From the NCBI GenBank assembly GCA_016935765.1, contig JAFGQG010000066.1:1-64000 (forward strand): DNA of 64,000 nt, written 5' to 3'. The DNA is from a bacterium (GTDB lineage: Bacteria; UBP14; UBA6098; JAFGQG01). Shown here piece after piece: positions 42,401 through 50,193 of this stretch. Below the pieces are notes generated by a model. That model had not been told where the DNA came from. It made no database searches and saw nothing but the letters and a program-made list of their open reading frames with translations. Every line of letters starts with the position of its first letter. Within the stretch, counting starts at the first letter, position 1. The translations under genes were made by a program, and so were the position numbers.

Positions 42401-43746
42401 TAAATGGTATCACCCTGGTTATAGGTGTATCCGATTTCCTCAGGAATGAACTCATATACTCCCAAGCCTTCATACCATACGATCTCCGGCATGAATGGAT
42501 CGATACCAAGGTATTCCATTCTATCTCCGTTTGAATTTTCTATTATCAAGAAGATCGATAATGGATCCACGTATCCAAAATCATCGAATATCGAGAACCA
42601 AATATGTTCTTCAGGATCAATAGTTGTATATTCATCCGGGGGATAAAAATCCACAACGTAAGGACCGCTTTTATCCACTACGAATGTCCATTCCAGGGAA
42701 TACATTGAGCTGAATGCGTTGTCCCAAACATCGATAACTTCAATAAGTTCAACATCCACATGTTGTCCATTGAAGAAAGGAGGATTAGGTACGAACACAA
42801 GGTCACCAGTAAAGCCGTTGTAGGTGAGTTCGGGAGCAGTAGTGTCATATATGACCCCTTCGACTCTGAGAAGTATTGAGGTTGGAACAATACCATTAGC
42901 ATCCCATAAATTAATTACTATTATCTGGTCAAAGCAGGATGTGTAAACAGTTTCATCCCACACGAAATAGGGTTCAATTGGCACAGCCATAGGTGATTGC
43001 GCATCGACGAGGAAAAACCAATTGTTTATGGGAAGACCTTGAAGTGAACTGGGCATGCCGTAATCGGGTAAATCATCAGCGGATAGCAAATCTACATTAA
43101 CGACATCCATAAGGTCCCAGGCGGTTCCTTCCAGATCAGGGTAAAAACTGATCAAACCAAATATCAGGGTGTCGCCGGTTATGGGATCGACATATTCAGC
43201 TGCTGGATCAAAAGAGAGACCAGGGCTTGTAATGTCATAAACCATCCCTTTGATTTCTACCATAATCGTATTTGGATTTATTTCTCCCCAATCATCAGTA
43301 ATATAGATGAAAATAGGTTCAAGCACATCAGTAGTAGTGTAAGGGAATGCTTCTCCTACTTCCCCGGGTCGGCGGTCTATCATGTATGGTCCAGTTAGGT
43401 CAACAGTAAAAGAAGCGCTTACAGTTGTATCTGAACCATCGTAATTGACACTAAGTGCGTGAGCAATTACATCACCGTCAGCGAATGGTAAACTGGGAGT
43501 GAAAAACAGGTTAGGAGCAATCCATGTTAATTCAGGATCAGCAAGTGTAAATACTGTACCATTTACATCCAGATTAATAGTGCCTCCATCAACGAGTCCA
43601 GGCGAATCAAAATTATATGTGATTCCCTGAAAAGCTTCAGAAGTAACGGAGTTGTCAAATGGTAGCACAAGGTTTATCCCCTGAGCTGTAACAATAGAGA
43701 ACAGAACACCGATAAATAGTAGAACAGCGATGCATTTTTGGGTCAT
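39403..43746 (-). CDS. Giant Ig-like repeat surface protein with T9SS sorting domain
   Basis: About 1447 residues. The signal peptide MTQKCIAVLLFIGVLF follows ATG-ATG (43749, 43746); AGGAGG lies one and four bases before them, so 43746 is the likelier start. Most of the chain is roughly seven diverged modules of about 100-110 residues, each with a VDLTGP / VDLSGP / VDKSGP turn and a TSILLRVEG / NSIILEVEG / SSILFICQG strand (the pattern of bacterial Ig-like domains), alternating with segments bearing YTSC, YSACSQQI or YSACAFQQ. From about residue 950, two domains each with an AAYDFGIDVE/AAYDAGIDIG strand follow. The C-terminus (about 1350-1447) is a T9SS sorting domain (NVPNPFNATTTI ... HTGVYFYRL). 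It would be a filamentous or stalk-like surface protein. Confidence 0.85.
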   Translation of the reverse strand: MTQKCIAVLLFIGVLFSIVTAQGINLVLPFDNSVTSEAFQGITYNFDSPGLVDGGTINLDVNGTVFTLADPELTWIAPNLFFTPSLPFADGDVIAHALSVNYDGSDTTVSASFTVDLTGPYMIDRRPGEVGEAFPYTTTDVLEPIFIYITDDWGEINPNTIMVEIKGMVYDITSPGLSFDPAAEYVDPITGDTLIFGLISFYPDLEGTAWDLMDVVNVDLLSADDLPDYGMPSSLQGLPINNWFFLVDAQSPMAVPIEPYFVWDETVYTSCFDQIIVINLWDANGIVPTSILLRVEGVIYDTTAPELTYNGFTGDLVFVPNPPFFNGQHVDVELIEVIDVWDNAFSSMYSLEWTFVVDKSGPYVVDFYPPDEYTTIDPEEHIWFSIFDDFGYVDPLSIFLIIENSNGDRMEYLGIDPFMPEIVWYEGLGVYEFIPEEIGYTYNQGDTIYVTVWDAADIIDYCSPNHLVERVNWQFYVTNGPFFEMDYPQHNTYSACSQQIIHFYLQDPDDIQPNSIILEVEGVPYTAADPELYVVDNEVFFDPSLGALPPYFDGQEVNIVLWAAEDLLGNPLEHSPIEWSYIVDLSGPYPVNPMPPDGGYAKGPYPEISIDIVDEICGDIDNTLTNLRVDGINYSAYGDYPAVELIDYGWGDQMVFHGDLIGVPFEDGQVIEACLMWAYDDPDYQCTIHSNPFVDAPFCWTFTIDGSPPNPSIVEPGYATYSACAFQQIVVQLFDLNDIDLSSILFICQGHLYDIDSPELDYDPGTGNLIFTPSTPFMDGEIVHYSVVQVADVLGNLITDSPLIAYFYVDLTPPAVAYTVPPADGDVAYFLDEIEIALDDASGIDWTTVAVMVIIGADTFNFDAADPQVTWDDGTMYLDTAPFAGLFVGGVEVWVNVVVGDGVGFACPDPNFLDYTFSFFINPGWEVELVFEMYDTTYDTLGVMVIDTLRQVLTMGANLEATAAYDFGIDVEVPAAILPTFVLDGRKLLQDLRNLTDMDPLWEVWTSGNMGVMLWDPATLPNGYSFVINGYLDMREIDRFAFDMDEIIDIGVSMTMIILYEGWNFVSIPVIPFDAAPGAIFPDPDLVFEFTPDGYVSPFAIEPGHAYFVLNPDPDPVYITVPGTPVTNIVIDLITGWNTFGGIYNFGGIDFSTRVENPAGCVYDYLLFGYDAVLRTYTLATAVKAGMGYFVYARVPAPWPLCEMTLDAGFGPLPPIVKKLPEEEIEWTHTITLTSGDNSATLTIGRDDNASAAYDAGIDIGTPPATPNAQLDAYLVDTEIGRLTTDIRGMEDNCWILNVNANDVVTISTDKLELEGQTLTLENNSNIIDLTNGTETELLPGSYMLKLVSASPNVPADYALYQNVPNPFNATTTISYDVPEESRVKLEIHNILGHKVTTLVDGIQTPGTKTITWNGKNDNGDPVHTGVYFYRLETSKTNFVKKMILMK

Positions 43747-43889
43747 CATTCCTCCTTTTGTCAATTAGATTTTAAATAATTTTTACGGTAATCTCTCTCT
43801 GTAAAATTATTGTGTCAACTTAATTATTTTTTTAATTATTGTCAAGTAAAAATTATTACTATTTTATATTTTGTATTTATCATATAAAT

Positions 43890-43915
43890 ATAGGGCTCTA
43901 TAACGTGAGCCCTAT
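43890..43915 (-). terminator. Terminator of the PorV-OmpA gene
   Basis: ATAGGGCTC (43890-43898) pairs with GAGCCCTAT (43907-43915) across an 8-nt loop, 58 bp downstream of the stop on the minus strand. T-rich sequence flanks both sides. The remaining gap up to 43746 contains AT-rich sequence with two TTGACA hexamers on the minus strand but no clear -10. Confidence 0.6.
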
Positions 43916-43972
43916 ATTTTATTTTTCCATATCTGTTTTGATAAGCAAAACCAGAGCTAATTTTCGATATGT

Positions 43973-46945
43973 TTAAGGAGCTATTTTTTCAAGTTCTCCG
44001 GTACCCTCCTTGTCGAGGTAAAACTCTATGACCACACGTCTATTGATTGTCCTGCCTTCAGGAAGTGTATTATCTCCAATTTCAAGGGTTTTGAATTGAT
44101 TATCCTCCCATTTGTCTATTATATAAGGTTTATCATAAGAAAACCCTTTGGATGTCAAGGTTGTATTATGCTCTTTTAACCAGGCGTTAAGATCTGAATT
44201 ACTCTTTAATCCAAGTAAATATATAAGGTATCTGCGCAGGTTTTCCTCCTCTTTCTCCGCTCTGAATTTTGACAATTCAATATTTCGCCTGTCCATACCG
44301 ATTACGTCAGTGTGTCCACCAACAACCGCAACAAGTTTCTTCTTTGGTTGCTGCGCTTTCTCAATGAACTTTCGAGCAACGTACTCGATCCTGCTTTCAA
44401 GGAACTTTGATTCAGATACCGGTTCATCAAATGTGAACTGAACGATGATCAACGTCTCAGTTTGCTGCATCCGCTTGGTTACCATTGCCCTTAGTGTATC
44501 TGAATATGTAGTGAACCTTTGACCCAGTTTGTCCTTGATTTCAAGTTTACAGATATATTCCTGATTGGGGTCTATTAAATTGCCGTTATCATCTTTCCAA
44601 TCCCATGGTATTCCCGTAGGAATATCTCCAGTGCCTTCAGCCAGTTCCTTAAATACTTGTCCATCGGGTTCGATGATGGAAACTTTGTAACTATCAACTC
44701 CGGCTGGTACATCAGATGTTACAGTAAGGAAATTAGACTGCTCTTCGAACTCATATTGTTTGGCAGCCATAATACCTTCCATTGGTCTGTAAACAAGCCC
44801 TTCACCAGAAACGGATACTTCAACCTTGCCCTGTTCCGCAAGATTATCGGTATTACCTTTAATGAATATTTTATCGAAATATTTATCAGTAAAATCCTTA
44901 CCGAGGACCTTGCCAAGTTCTTGCTTAAAATTCAAAGCTCTATCGAACGCTAATTTCGTTTTATTGTTCTCAGTTTCAGTAACAAATCCTTCAATGAGAA
45001 GGATCACCTCGGGATTATTTTCAATAATTTTCTTATATTCCACCGCCTGTTCCTTCAATTGATTAAATGTGGATGGATCAAAATCATCGCTGTTGAAATC
45101 GAAATAAACAGTATGTTCTTTACTCGCGTAATCGGTAACATTAGCTCTTAATTCAACTCTCCTGTTCTCTGCTTCAGCTCTTGGAACATCTTCAGGGTCA
45201 ACTTTAGCGTGTTCTTCGGAGTCACCGGCTCTATTGAGTGAAGGATCGTAGGAATCAGTATCTACTATTTTGATTTGTCCTCTGGCAGAAGGGGCAAATT
45301 TCAAAAGGGCGGCTCTAACTGCTTGTGCCCTGTCTTCAGCAAGTCTTGCACCGAATAGATCGCTGCCTACTCCTTCAGATTCAGGATTAAAATATCCAAA
45401 AATATCTATTTCCACCTTTGGATTTTCAAGCAGTCTGTCCGCAACCGTTTTTAACAAGGGTTCGAATCTGGGATCGATTTCAGTATTTCCAGGTTCGAAA
45501 AACACTATAGGAACGAGGGGTTGTTCTTCCCTGACAAGCTGAATGGTTTCAATGTTCAGGACGGTCTCCCTGGGTTTGACTGTTCCCTTGGGAAATGGAA
45601 ATACATCCAATTCTACCGCGCCCTTGTTATTTTCTTCATCAAACTCATCGATCTCACCATCTAATTCAGGAATCAGCGTTCCTTTGTCATCAACCGCTGC
45701 AAATACTTGATAATGCCCTTTACCCGGGGGCGTCCATTGCCAGGATACTTCTTTGCGTTCTCCTGAAGCAATGTCTTTCTCATCCAATATTGAAGAAGCC
45801 AGGACCCAGCCTAACTCGGGATCCTCATAATACAATGAAACCTTGTAATCATCGATCTTCCGCTCACCCATGTTTTCAATGATAGCGGTGATAGTCACAG
45901 GTTCATTTAGAATTGCGTTTTTGGGATATACGGTCATATCGGCAGAGCGTAATGCTAAATCATGGAGGGGGAGTGGGGGAGGCAGGAACCGCAAGGATGC
46001 TGATAATTTGTGCGAAGTAGCGCCAACTTCTGTGCCAAGGTCTGATAGCGGATAAATAAACGCATAATCTATCTGAAGGTCTAAGCCTCTCTTCGAACGG
46101 TAAGTGAACCCGAAGGAATACTCCTCTGGATTGTAACCAGTTCTCGCTGCAAGAAGATTGTTCATAAACCACCATTCAACGCCTATGTGAGGTTTAAATT
46201 GGTTGCCTCCATCGAGTTCCTGATTGATATACCTAAAATCAATTGATGGAATTAGAAAATCTTGATATCGATAAGCAAAACCGAATCTAACCGTAAGTGG
46301 ATATGCTTTTCCAACATTTGATACCCCTGCTAGTGTCATGTTAGGTTCTGTAAGGTTCGAAACCTCTAATCCCGAAGTTAGGTTGCGGTTGATTTTGTAA
46401 AACATCCCCACATCAGCAGTGAATCCTATTTTGTTCCAACCGTTATCCAGGAAGAGCGGATCTTGCCTTGGATCAATTATATCAGTTGGATCAGTGTATG
46501 GCGGATTGTAATCTATATTGCCTTCAACTATTTCGTATCTCAACAATCTGCCATTCACGCCCAAAGAGAATTTTGGATGAAGAGCTTTACTGTAGGATAG
46601 TGTTACGTAGGTATCCCTTCTAAGGTTAGAAAATAACTGTCTCACTGTGACGCCAGCAGAACCTAATCTTCTGAAATGGTGAACATACCCTAGAAAACCT
46701 TCTCCAATGGCGTCGTTATTGACACCCCAGTACAAACGAGAGAACATCCCTGTAAGGACTCTTTCATTATAAAAGCTCATACCGGCAGGATTCCAGAGCG
46801 GAGCATTACCATCATCAGCAATAGCCACAAAAGTTCTACCCATTCCTAAGGGTCTAGCCCCAATATCGTCCTGTGAGAAAACAGAGGAAAACAACATACA
46901 GATGATAAACAAAATAATAACAAAATGTCCCAATGTTTTTGACAT
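43973..46945 (-). CDS. PorV-like barrel fused to CARDB and three OmpA-like domains
   Basis: 990 residues. The signal peptide (MSKTLGHFVIILFIICMLF) leads to a PorV/PorQ-like barrel (about 25-325) with the hallmark PLGMGRTFVAIADDGNAPLWNPAGMS. Residues about 335-440 form a CARDB-like domain (NEPVTITAIIENMGERKIDDYKVSL). Three OmpA/peptidoglycan-binding-like domains follow: FFEPGNTEIDPRFEP (about 478), YFDFNSDDFDPSTF (about 610) and VVGGHTDVIGMDRRNIELSKFRA (about 880). In the T9SS, PorV shuttles cargo on the outer membrane; here the same type of barrel carries its own periplasmic anchor. AGGAGGG precedes the ATG and a promoter lies at 46976-47004. It stands alone beside a T9SS cargo gene. Confidence 0.83.
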   Translation of the reverse strand: MSKTLGHFVIILFIICMLFSSVFSQDDIGARPLGMGRTFVAIADDGNAPLWNPAGMSFYNERVLTGMFSRLYWGVNNDAIGEGFLGYVHHFRRLGSAGVTVRQLFSNLRRDTYVTLSYSKALHPKFSLGVNGRLLRYEIVEGNIDYNPPYTDPTDIIDPRQDPLFLDNGWNKIGFTADVGMFYKINRNLTSGLEVSNLTEPNMTLAGVSNVGKAYPLTVRFGFAYRYQDFLIPSIDFRYINQELDGGNQFKPHIGVEWWFMNNLLAARTGYNPEEYSFGFTYRSKRGLDLQIDYAFIYPLSDLGTEVGATSHKLSASLRFLPPPLPLHDLALRSADMTVYPKNAILNEPVTITAIIENMGERKIDDYKVSLYYEDPELGWVLASSILDEKDIASGERKEVSWQWTPPGKGHYQVFAAVDDKGTLIPELDGEIDEFDEENNKGAVELDVFPFPKGTVKPRETVLNIETIQLVREEQPLVPIVFFEPGNTEIDPRFEPLLKTVADRLLENPKVEIDIFGYFNPESEGVGSDLFGARLAEDRAQAVRAALLKFAPSARGQIKIVDTDSYDPSLNRAGDSEEHAKVDPEDVPRAEAENRRVELRANVTDYASKEHTVYFDFNSDDFDPSTFNQLKEQAVEYKKIIENNPEVILLIEGFVTETENNKTKLAFDRALNFKQELGKVLGKDFTDKYFDKIFIKGNTDNLAEQGKVEVSVSGEGLVYRPMEGIMAAKQYEFEEQSNFLTVTSDVPAGVDSYKVSIIEPDGQVFKELAEGTGDIPTGIPWDWKDDNGNLIDPNQEYICKLEIKDKLGQRFTTYSDTLRAMVTKRMQQTETLIIVQFTFDEPVSESKFLESRIEYVARKFIEKAQQPKKKLVAVVGGHTDVIGMDRRNIELSKFRAEKEEENLRRYLIYLLGLKSNSDLNAWLKEHNTTLTSKGFSYDKPYIIDKWEDNQFKTLEIGDNTLPEGRTINRRVVIEFYLDKEGTGELEKIAP

Positions 46946-46975
46946 CCTTAATCCCTCCTATAAATCAAACTTTAC

Positions 46976-47004
46976 ATATTATCATAATTACACAATTTTC
47001 TCAA
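46976..47004 (-). promoter_or_regulatory. Promoter of the PorV-OmpA gene
   Basis: On the minus strand TTGAGA (47004-46999), 17-bp spacer, TAATAT (46981-46976), 31 bp upstream of the ATG. Confidence 0.45.
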
Positions 47005-47103
47005 CAATAAATTAATAATAAACATAAATATTAGCAAGTGTTTTTTTATATTTTTTTTTATTTTAGACTATTTCCAATCGTAACTATTAGTCAGTTCTTC
47101 TTT

Positions 47104-47532
47104 TTACTCCGAGATGATTTCTAATCTCACTTTAGCTGTGCCGTTTTTTATCATTCCAAGTTCTTTTGCTGCTTTTAAAGAGAGATCAATTATCCTGTTT
47201 TTAACAAAGGGTCCCCTGTCGTTAATTCTAACCACAACACTTCTACCATTTTCGAGATTTATCACCCTGATCTTTGTGTCAAATGGTAATGTTCTGTGAG
47301 CAGCAGTTAAGTCAAACATGTTGTAAGTTTCACCGTTACTGGTTTTTCGCCCATGAAATTTGTCAGCGTAATAAGAAGCGGTACCTTCCTGTATTCTGAA
47401 CGCGTTTGATACGTCAGTCGTTTCATTATCCTGATCCTTGATTAGCTGCTTATTAGTATACCGGGGTACAGATGAACAATTTATCGTAAAAATGATTGCA
47501 AAAGTGAAAAAAATAATAGCGATATTTTTCAT
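47104..47532 (-). CDS. rlpA: RlpA-family lipoprotein
   Basis: 142 residues. A lipoprotein signal peptide ends FTINC with Cys19 as the lipid anchor. The remainder is a double-psi beta-barrel: EGTASYYADKFHGRKTSNGE, FDLTAAHRTLPFDTKIRVINL, VVVRINDRGPF and RIIDLSLKAAKELGM are diagnostic of RlpA. RlpA-type proteins bind or cleave naked (peptide-free) peptidoglycan glycan strands at the septum; this one lacks a SPOR domain, so septal targeting must be by other means. Its ATG immediately follows the pyrD stop (TGAATG), making it the last gene of the glnA-to-rlpA operon. Confidence 0.9.
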   Translation of the reverse strand: MKNIAIIFFTFAIIFTINCSSVPRYTNKQLIKDQDNETTDVSNAFRIQEGTASYYADKFHGRKTSNGETYNMFDLTAAHRTLPFDTKIRVINLENGRSVVVRINDRGPFVKNRIIDLSLKAAKELGMIKNGTAKVRLEIISE

Positions 47533-48450
47533 TCATTCATTAATTTTAGTTTTTCCTACAATTTCTGAGATTGAAGAGTAATTATGAGACCTTAAAAAAT
47601 CAGAAAGTCCCGTTATTGCTTTTATAGGAAGCAAAGGATCGTTGAAGATAGAACTGCCGATCTGTACTATTTGAGCGCCAGCTATCAGGAATTCGACCAC
47701 ATCCTTCCAGGAAAAAATGCCCCCCATTCCAACTATTGGTATCTTTACGGTTTGAAATACCTCCCAAACTCTCTTGATAGCCATTGGTTTTATCGCGGGA
47801 CCTGATAATCCGCCTATTACGTTGCCTAATTTGGGTTTAAAAGTATTTATATCTATAGCCATTCCCTCAAAAGTATTGATGAGGGCTATAGCATCAGCTC
47901 CAGCCTCTTCAGCTATTGAAGCAATATTGCCTATATTGGTAACATTAGGAGTCAATTTAACCCAAAGGTTTTTTGTTGATACTTCTCTAACCCTACGCAC
48001 TACAGAACGGGTCAGATCTGGATTCTTGCCGAATAATATCCCGCCTTCCTTTACGTTAGGACAGGATATGTTGAGTTCCAGGATCTTAAATTCTTCAATG
48101 GGCTCCAAAACCTTTGCAATTTCGACAAAATCATCTATGCTGGATCCAGCAACACTAACGACCACATTTGTCTTTATCGTTTTAAGGAAATCCACTTTTT
48201 CGTTCAGGAACTTCTCTAATCCGGGGTTCTCCAATCCAATCGAATTCAGCATGCCGCAAGGAGTTTCAACGATCCGGGGAGGTTTGTTTCCGGCTCTTGG
48301 ATTCAGCGAGATAGATTTTGTTACTATACCCCCCAGGTTTTCAAAATCGATTATTTCCTGGTATTCTTCTCCAAAACCAATAATCCCAGAGGCAAGCAAT
48401 ATGGGATTTTTGAAATGAACAGAACCGATATTTACACCTAGGTCTATCAT
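47533..48450 (-). CDS. pyrD: Dihydroorotate dehydrogenase B, catalytic subunit
   Basis: 305 residues, class 1B. NPILLASGIIGFGEEY, GGIVTKSISLNPRAGN, CGMLNSIGLENPG and LELNISCPNVKEGG, where Cys130 is the catalytic base (class 2 has serine). FMN-binding VGMGGIFSWKDVVEFLIAGA is present. The subunit oxidises dihydroorotate to orotate and passes electrons through the PyrK subunit to NAD. The start overlaps pyrK by 4 bp, the usual PyrDK arrangement. It is cytoplasmic. Class 1B, needing PyrK, fits an anaerobic or quinone-independent lifestyle (inference). Confidence 0.95.
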   Translation of the reverse strand: MIDLGVNIGSVHFKNPILLASGIIGFGEEYQEIIDFENLGGIVTKSISLNPRAGNKPPRIVETPCGMLNSIGLENPGLEKFLNEKVDFLKTIKTNVVVSVAGSSIDDFVEIAKVLEPIEEFKILELNISCPNVKEGGILFGKNPDLTRSVVRRVREVSTKNLWVKLTPNVTNIGNIASIAEEAGADAIALINTFEGMAIDINTFKPKLGNVIGGLSGPAIKPMAIKRVWEVFQTVKIPIVGMGGIFSWKDVVEFLIAGAQIVQIGSSIFNDPLLPIKAITGLSDFLRSHNYSSISEIVGKTKINE

Positions 48451-49223
48451 AGGAATTCAAATACATCCTTTATGTTAAACACAGGACCATCGCGGCATAT
48501 TCTTTTGTAGCCGTCTTTCGTGAGAATTGAGCAGCCGTAACAAGCTCCGATTCCGCACCCGAAATTCTCCTCCAATGATACCTCGCATTCGAAGTTATTC
48601 TGGATTGCGAATTCACCGATTTTCTTCAGCATGGGTTTTGGTCCGCAAGAATAAAAATAATATTTCTCATTCACGTTAAAATCATGCTTCAAGAGTAAAT
48701 CCGAGACAAAACCTTCTTTAGCAAATGAACCATCTTCAGTTGCAAAATGCACGTTGCATGTGGATATTAGTTCTTTCTTTTTAATAATATCACCACTGGT
48801 TTTTGCGCCTAAAAAGAGGATTGGATCAAAATCTTCATTTACCAGCCTTTTTAAAAGAAAATATATAGGCGCGATCCCTATTCCTCCTGCAACAAGAACG
48901 GGTGTGCAGTCGATGTCTGGGATCGTGAAGGGCTTGCCAACGGGTCCAAGAAGCTCAAATTCATCCCCGAGAGAACAATCCTGTAGTTTGCGAGTTCCCG
49001 CACCAACCACTTTGATTAAAAGGCTGACTTTGCCATCTTCAGATACATCATGCAAACTGAATGGACGTCTCAGGAACGGATGGGGTAGATTATAGTTTAC
49101 TTTAACGTTAACGAATTCACCCGGTAAACCTTGGTCTGCGATGTAGGGGGCTGAGAAAACTAACTCAAAGATGTTATCAGAATGTTCGATTTTATCCACA
49201 ACTGGATACTTGTTATTTATCAT
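48447..49223 (-). CDS. pyrK: Dihydroorotate dehydrogenase B, electron-transfer subunit
   Basis: 258 residues. The N-terminal FAD domain has LRRPFSLHD; the NAD domain has VLVAGGIGIAPIYFLL; the C-terminal 2Fe-2S site lies in FGCGIGACYGCSIL with a fourth cysteine in YKRICRDGPVF. It shuttles electrons from PyrD to NAD. The ATG is two bases after the dus stop and its own stop overlaps pyrD. The sequence has all four cluster cysteines. There is no other NAD(P)-linked reductase nearby that would make it a sulfide dehydrogenase (SudB), so PyrK is the natural reading. Confidence 0.95.
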   Translation of the reverse strand: MINNKYPVVDKIEHSDNIFELVFSAPYIADQGLPGEFVNVKVNYNLPHPFLRRPFSLHDVSEDGKVSLLIKVVGAGTRKLQDCSLGDEFELLGPVGKPFTIPDIDCTPVLVAGGIGIAPIYFLLKRLVNEDFDPILFLGAKTSGDIIKKKELISTCNVHFATEDGSFAKEGFVSDLLLKHDFNVNEKYYFYSCGPKPMLKKIGEFAIQNNFECEVSLEENFGCGIGACYGCSILTKDGYKRICRDGPVFNIKDVFEFL

Positions 49224-49225
49224 AT

Positions 49226-50182
49226 TTACACTATCATTGGGTTTATCAGTTCTACGATTTCGTCGTATGAATCAATCCTCAATAGTTCCATTTTTAGTTT
49301 TTTCGCATGTGGAAAGGATTTGATGTACCACACAAAGTGTTTGCGCATCTTTTTTAATCCTCTTTTTTCACCATACTTTCCGATTGTCATTTTAGTATGC
49401 TGAAGCAGAATTGTCAATATTTCTTTTTTACCAGGCGCAATATAATCGCATGTTTTATCGAAATACCCGTGTATTTGCTTAATTTTCCATGGGTTACCAA
49501 GAATTGCCCTTCCAACCATGATGGCTTTACACTTAGTTTTTTCGAACATCGTCTTTGCGTCTTCTTCGGAAGCAATATCACCATTTCCGATTACAGGGAT
49601 GCTAACCTTATCCTGCGTTTCCCTGATGATTTCGAGGTCTGCTGTGTTTTTAAAGGAATCGACCCCGTATCTGGGATGAAGAGTAAAGGCTGCCAATCCG
49701 CAATTCTCAGCGATTTTTGCCAGTTCAGGAGCCACGGTAGAGTTTCTTTTCCAACCCGCCCGGGTCTTCACAGTTACTGGCAGGCTGGTCGATTTTACTA
49801 TCTCCTTAAAGATACTCTCGCATTTTTTCAAGTCATTAAGAAGGTAAGCCCCCGCTCCTCTCTTGGTGATCTTCGGAGCTGGACAGCCCATGTTGATATC
49901 GATAAAATCGAAACCAAGCTGTTCGATATATCTTGCTGATTCTCCCATTACGTCAGGTTCAGTACCGAAAATTTGCGCTCCTATCGGTCTTTCAGCATCA
50001 GTGAATTCGAGTAGTTCTAACGTTCTCTTCTGCATATTCAAGATGCCTCGGCTGCTAACCATCTCAGTATATACGACCACGCAGCCGTATTGCTTTGCAA
50101 TTTTTCGAAAAACGCTATCCGTAATCCCCGCCATTGGAGCTAAGAAAACCCCGTTATCTATGCAAATATTCCCAATATACAT
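49226..50182 (-). CDS. dusB: tRNA-dihydrouridine synthase, DusB type
   Basis: 318 residues. LAPMAGITDSVFRKIAKQYG opens the FMN barrel, then MGCPAPKITKRGAG with the catalytic cysteine at about 105, VTVKTRAGW, FTLHPRY, IPVIGNGDI and MVGRAILGNPW are all in place. It reduces uridines in the tRNA D-loop using NADPH and FMN. The motif set and length fit the bacterial DusB group, the ancestral Dus of most bacteria. It lies between the TPR protein and pyrK in the long minus-strand operon, spaced by 11 and 2 bp. Confidence 0.9.
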   Translation of the reverse strand: MYIGNICIDNGVFLAPMAGITDSVFRKIAKQYGCVVVYTEMVSSRGILNMQKRTLELLEFTDAERPIGAQIFGTEPDVMGESARYIEQLGFDFIDINMGCPAPKITKRGAGAYLLNDLKKCESIFKEIVKSTSLPVTVKTRAGWKRNSTVAPELAKIAENCGLAAFTLHPRYGVDSFKNTADLEIIRETQDKVSIPVIGNGDIASEEDAKTMFEKTKCKAIMVGRAILGNPWKIKQIHGYFDKTCDYIAPGKKEILTILLQHTKMTIGKYGEKRGLKKMRKHFVWYIKSFPHAKKLKMELLRIDSYDEIVELINPMIV

Positions 50183-50193
50183 ACCTAAAATGG

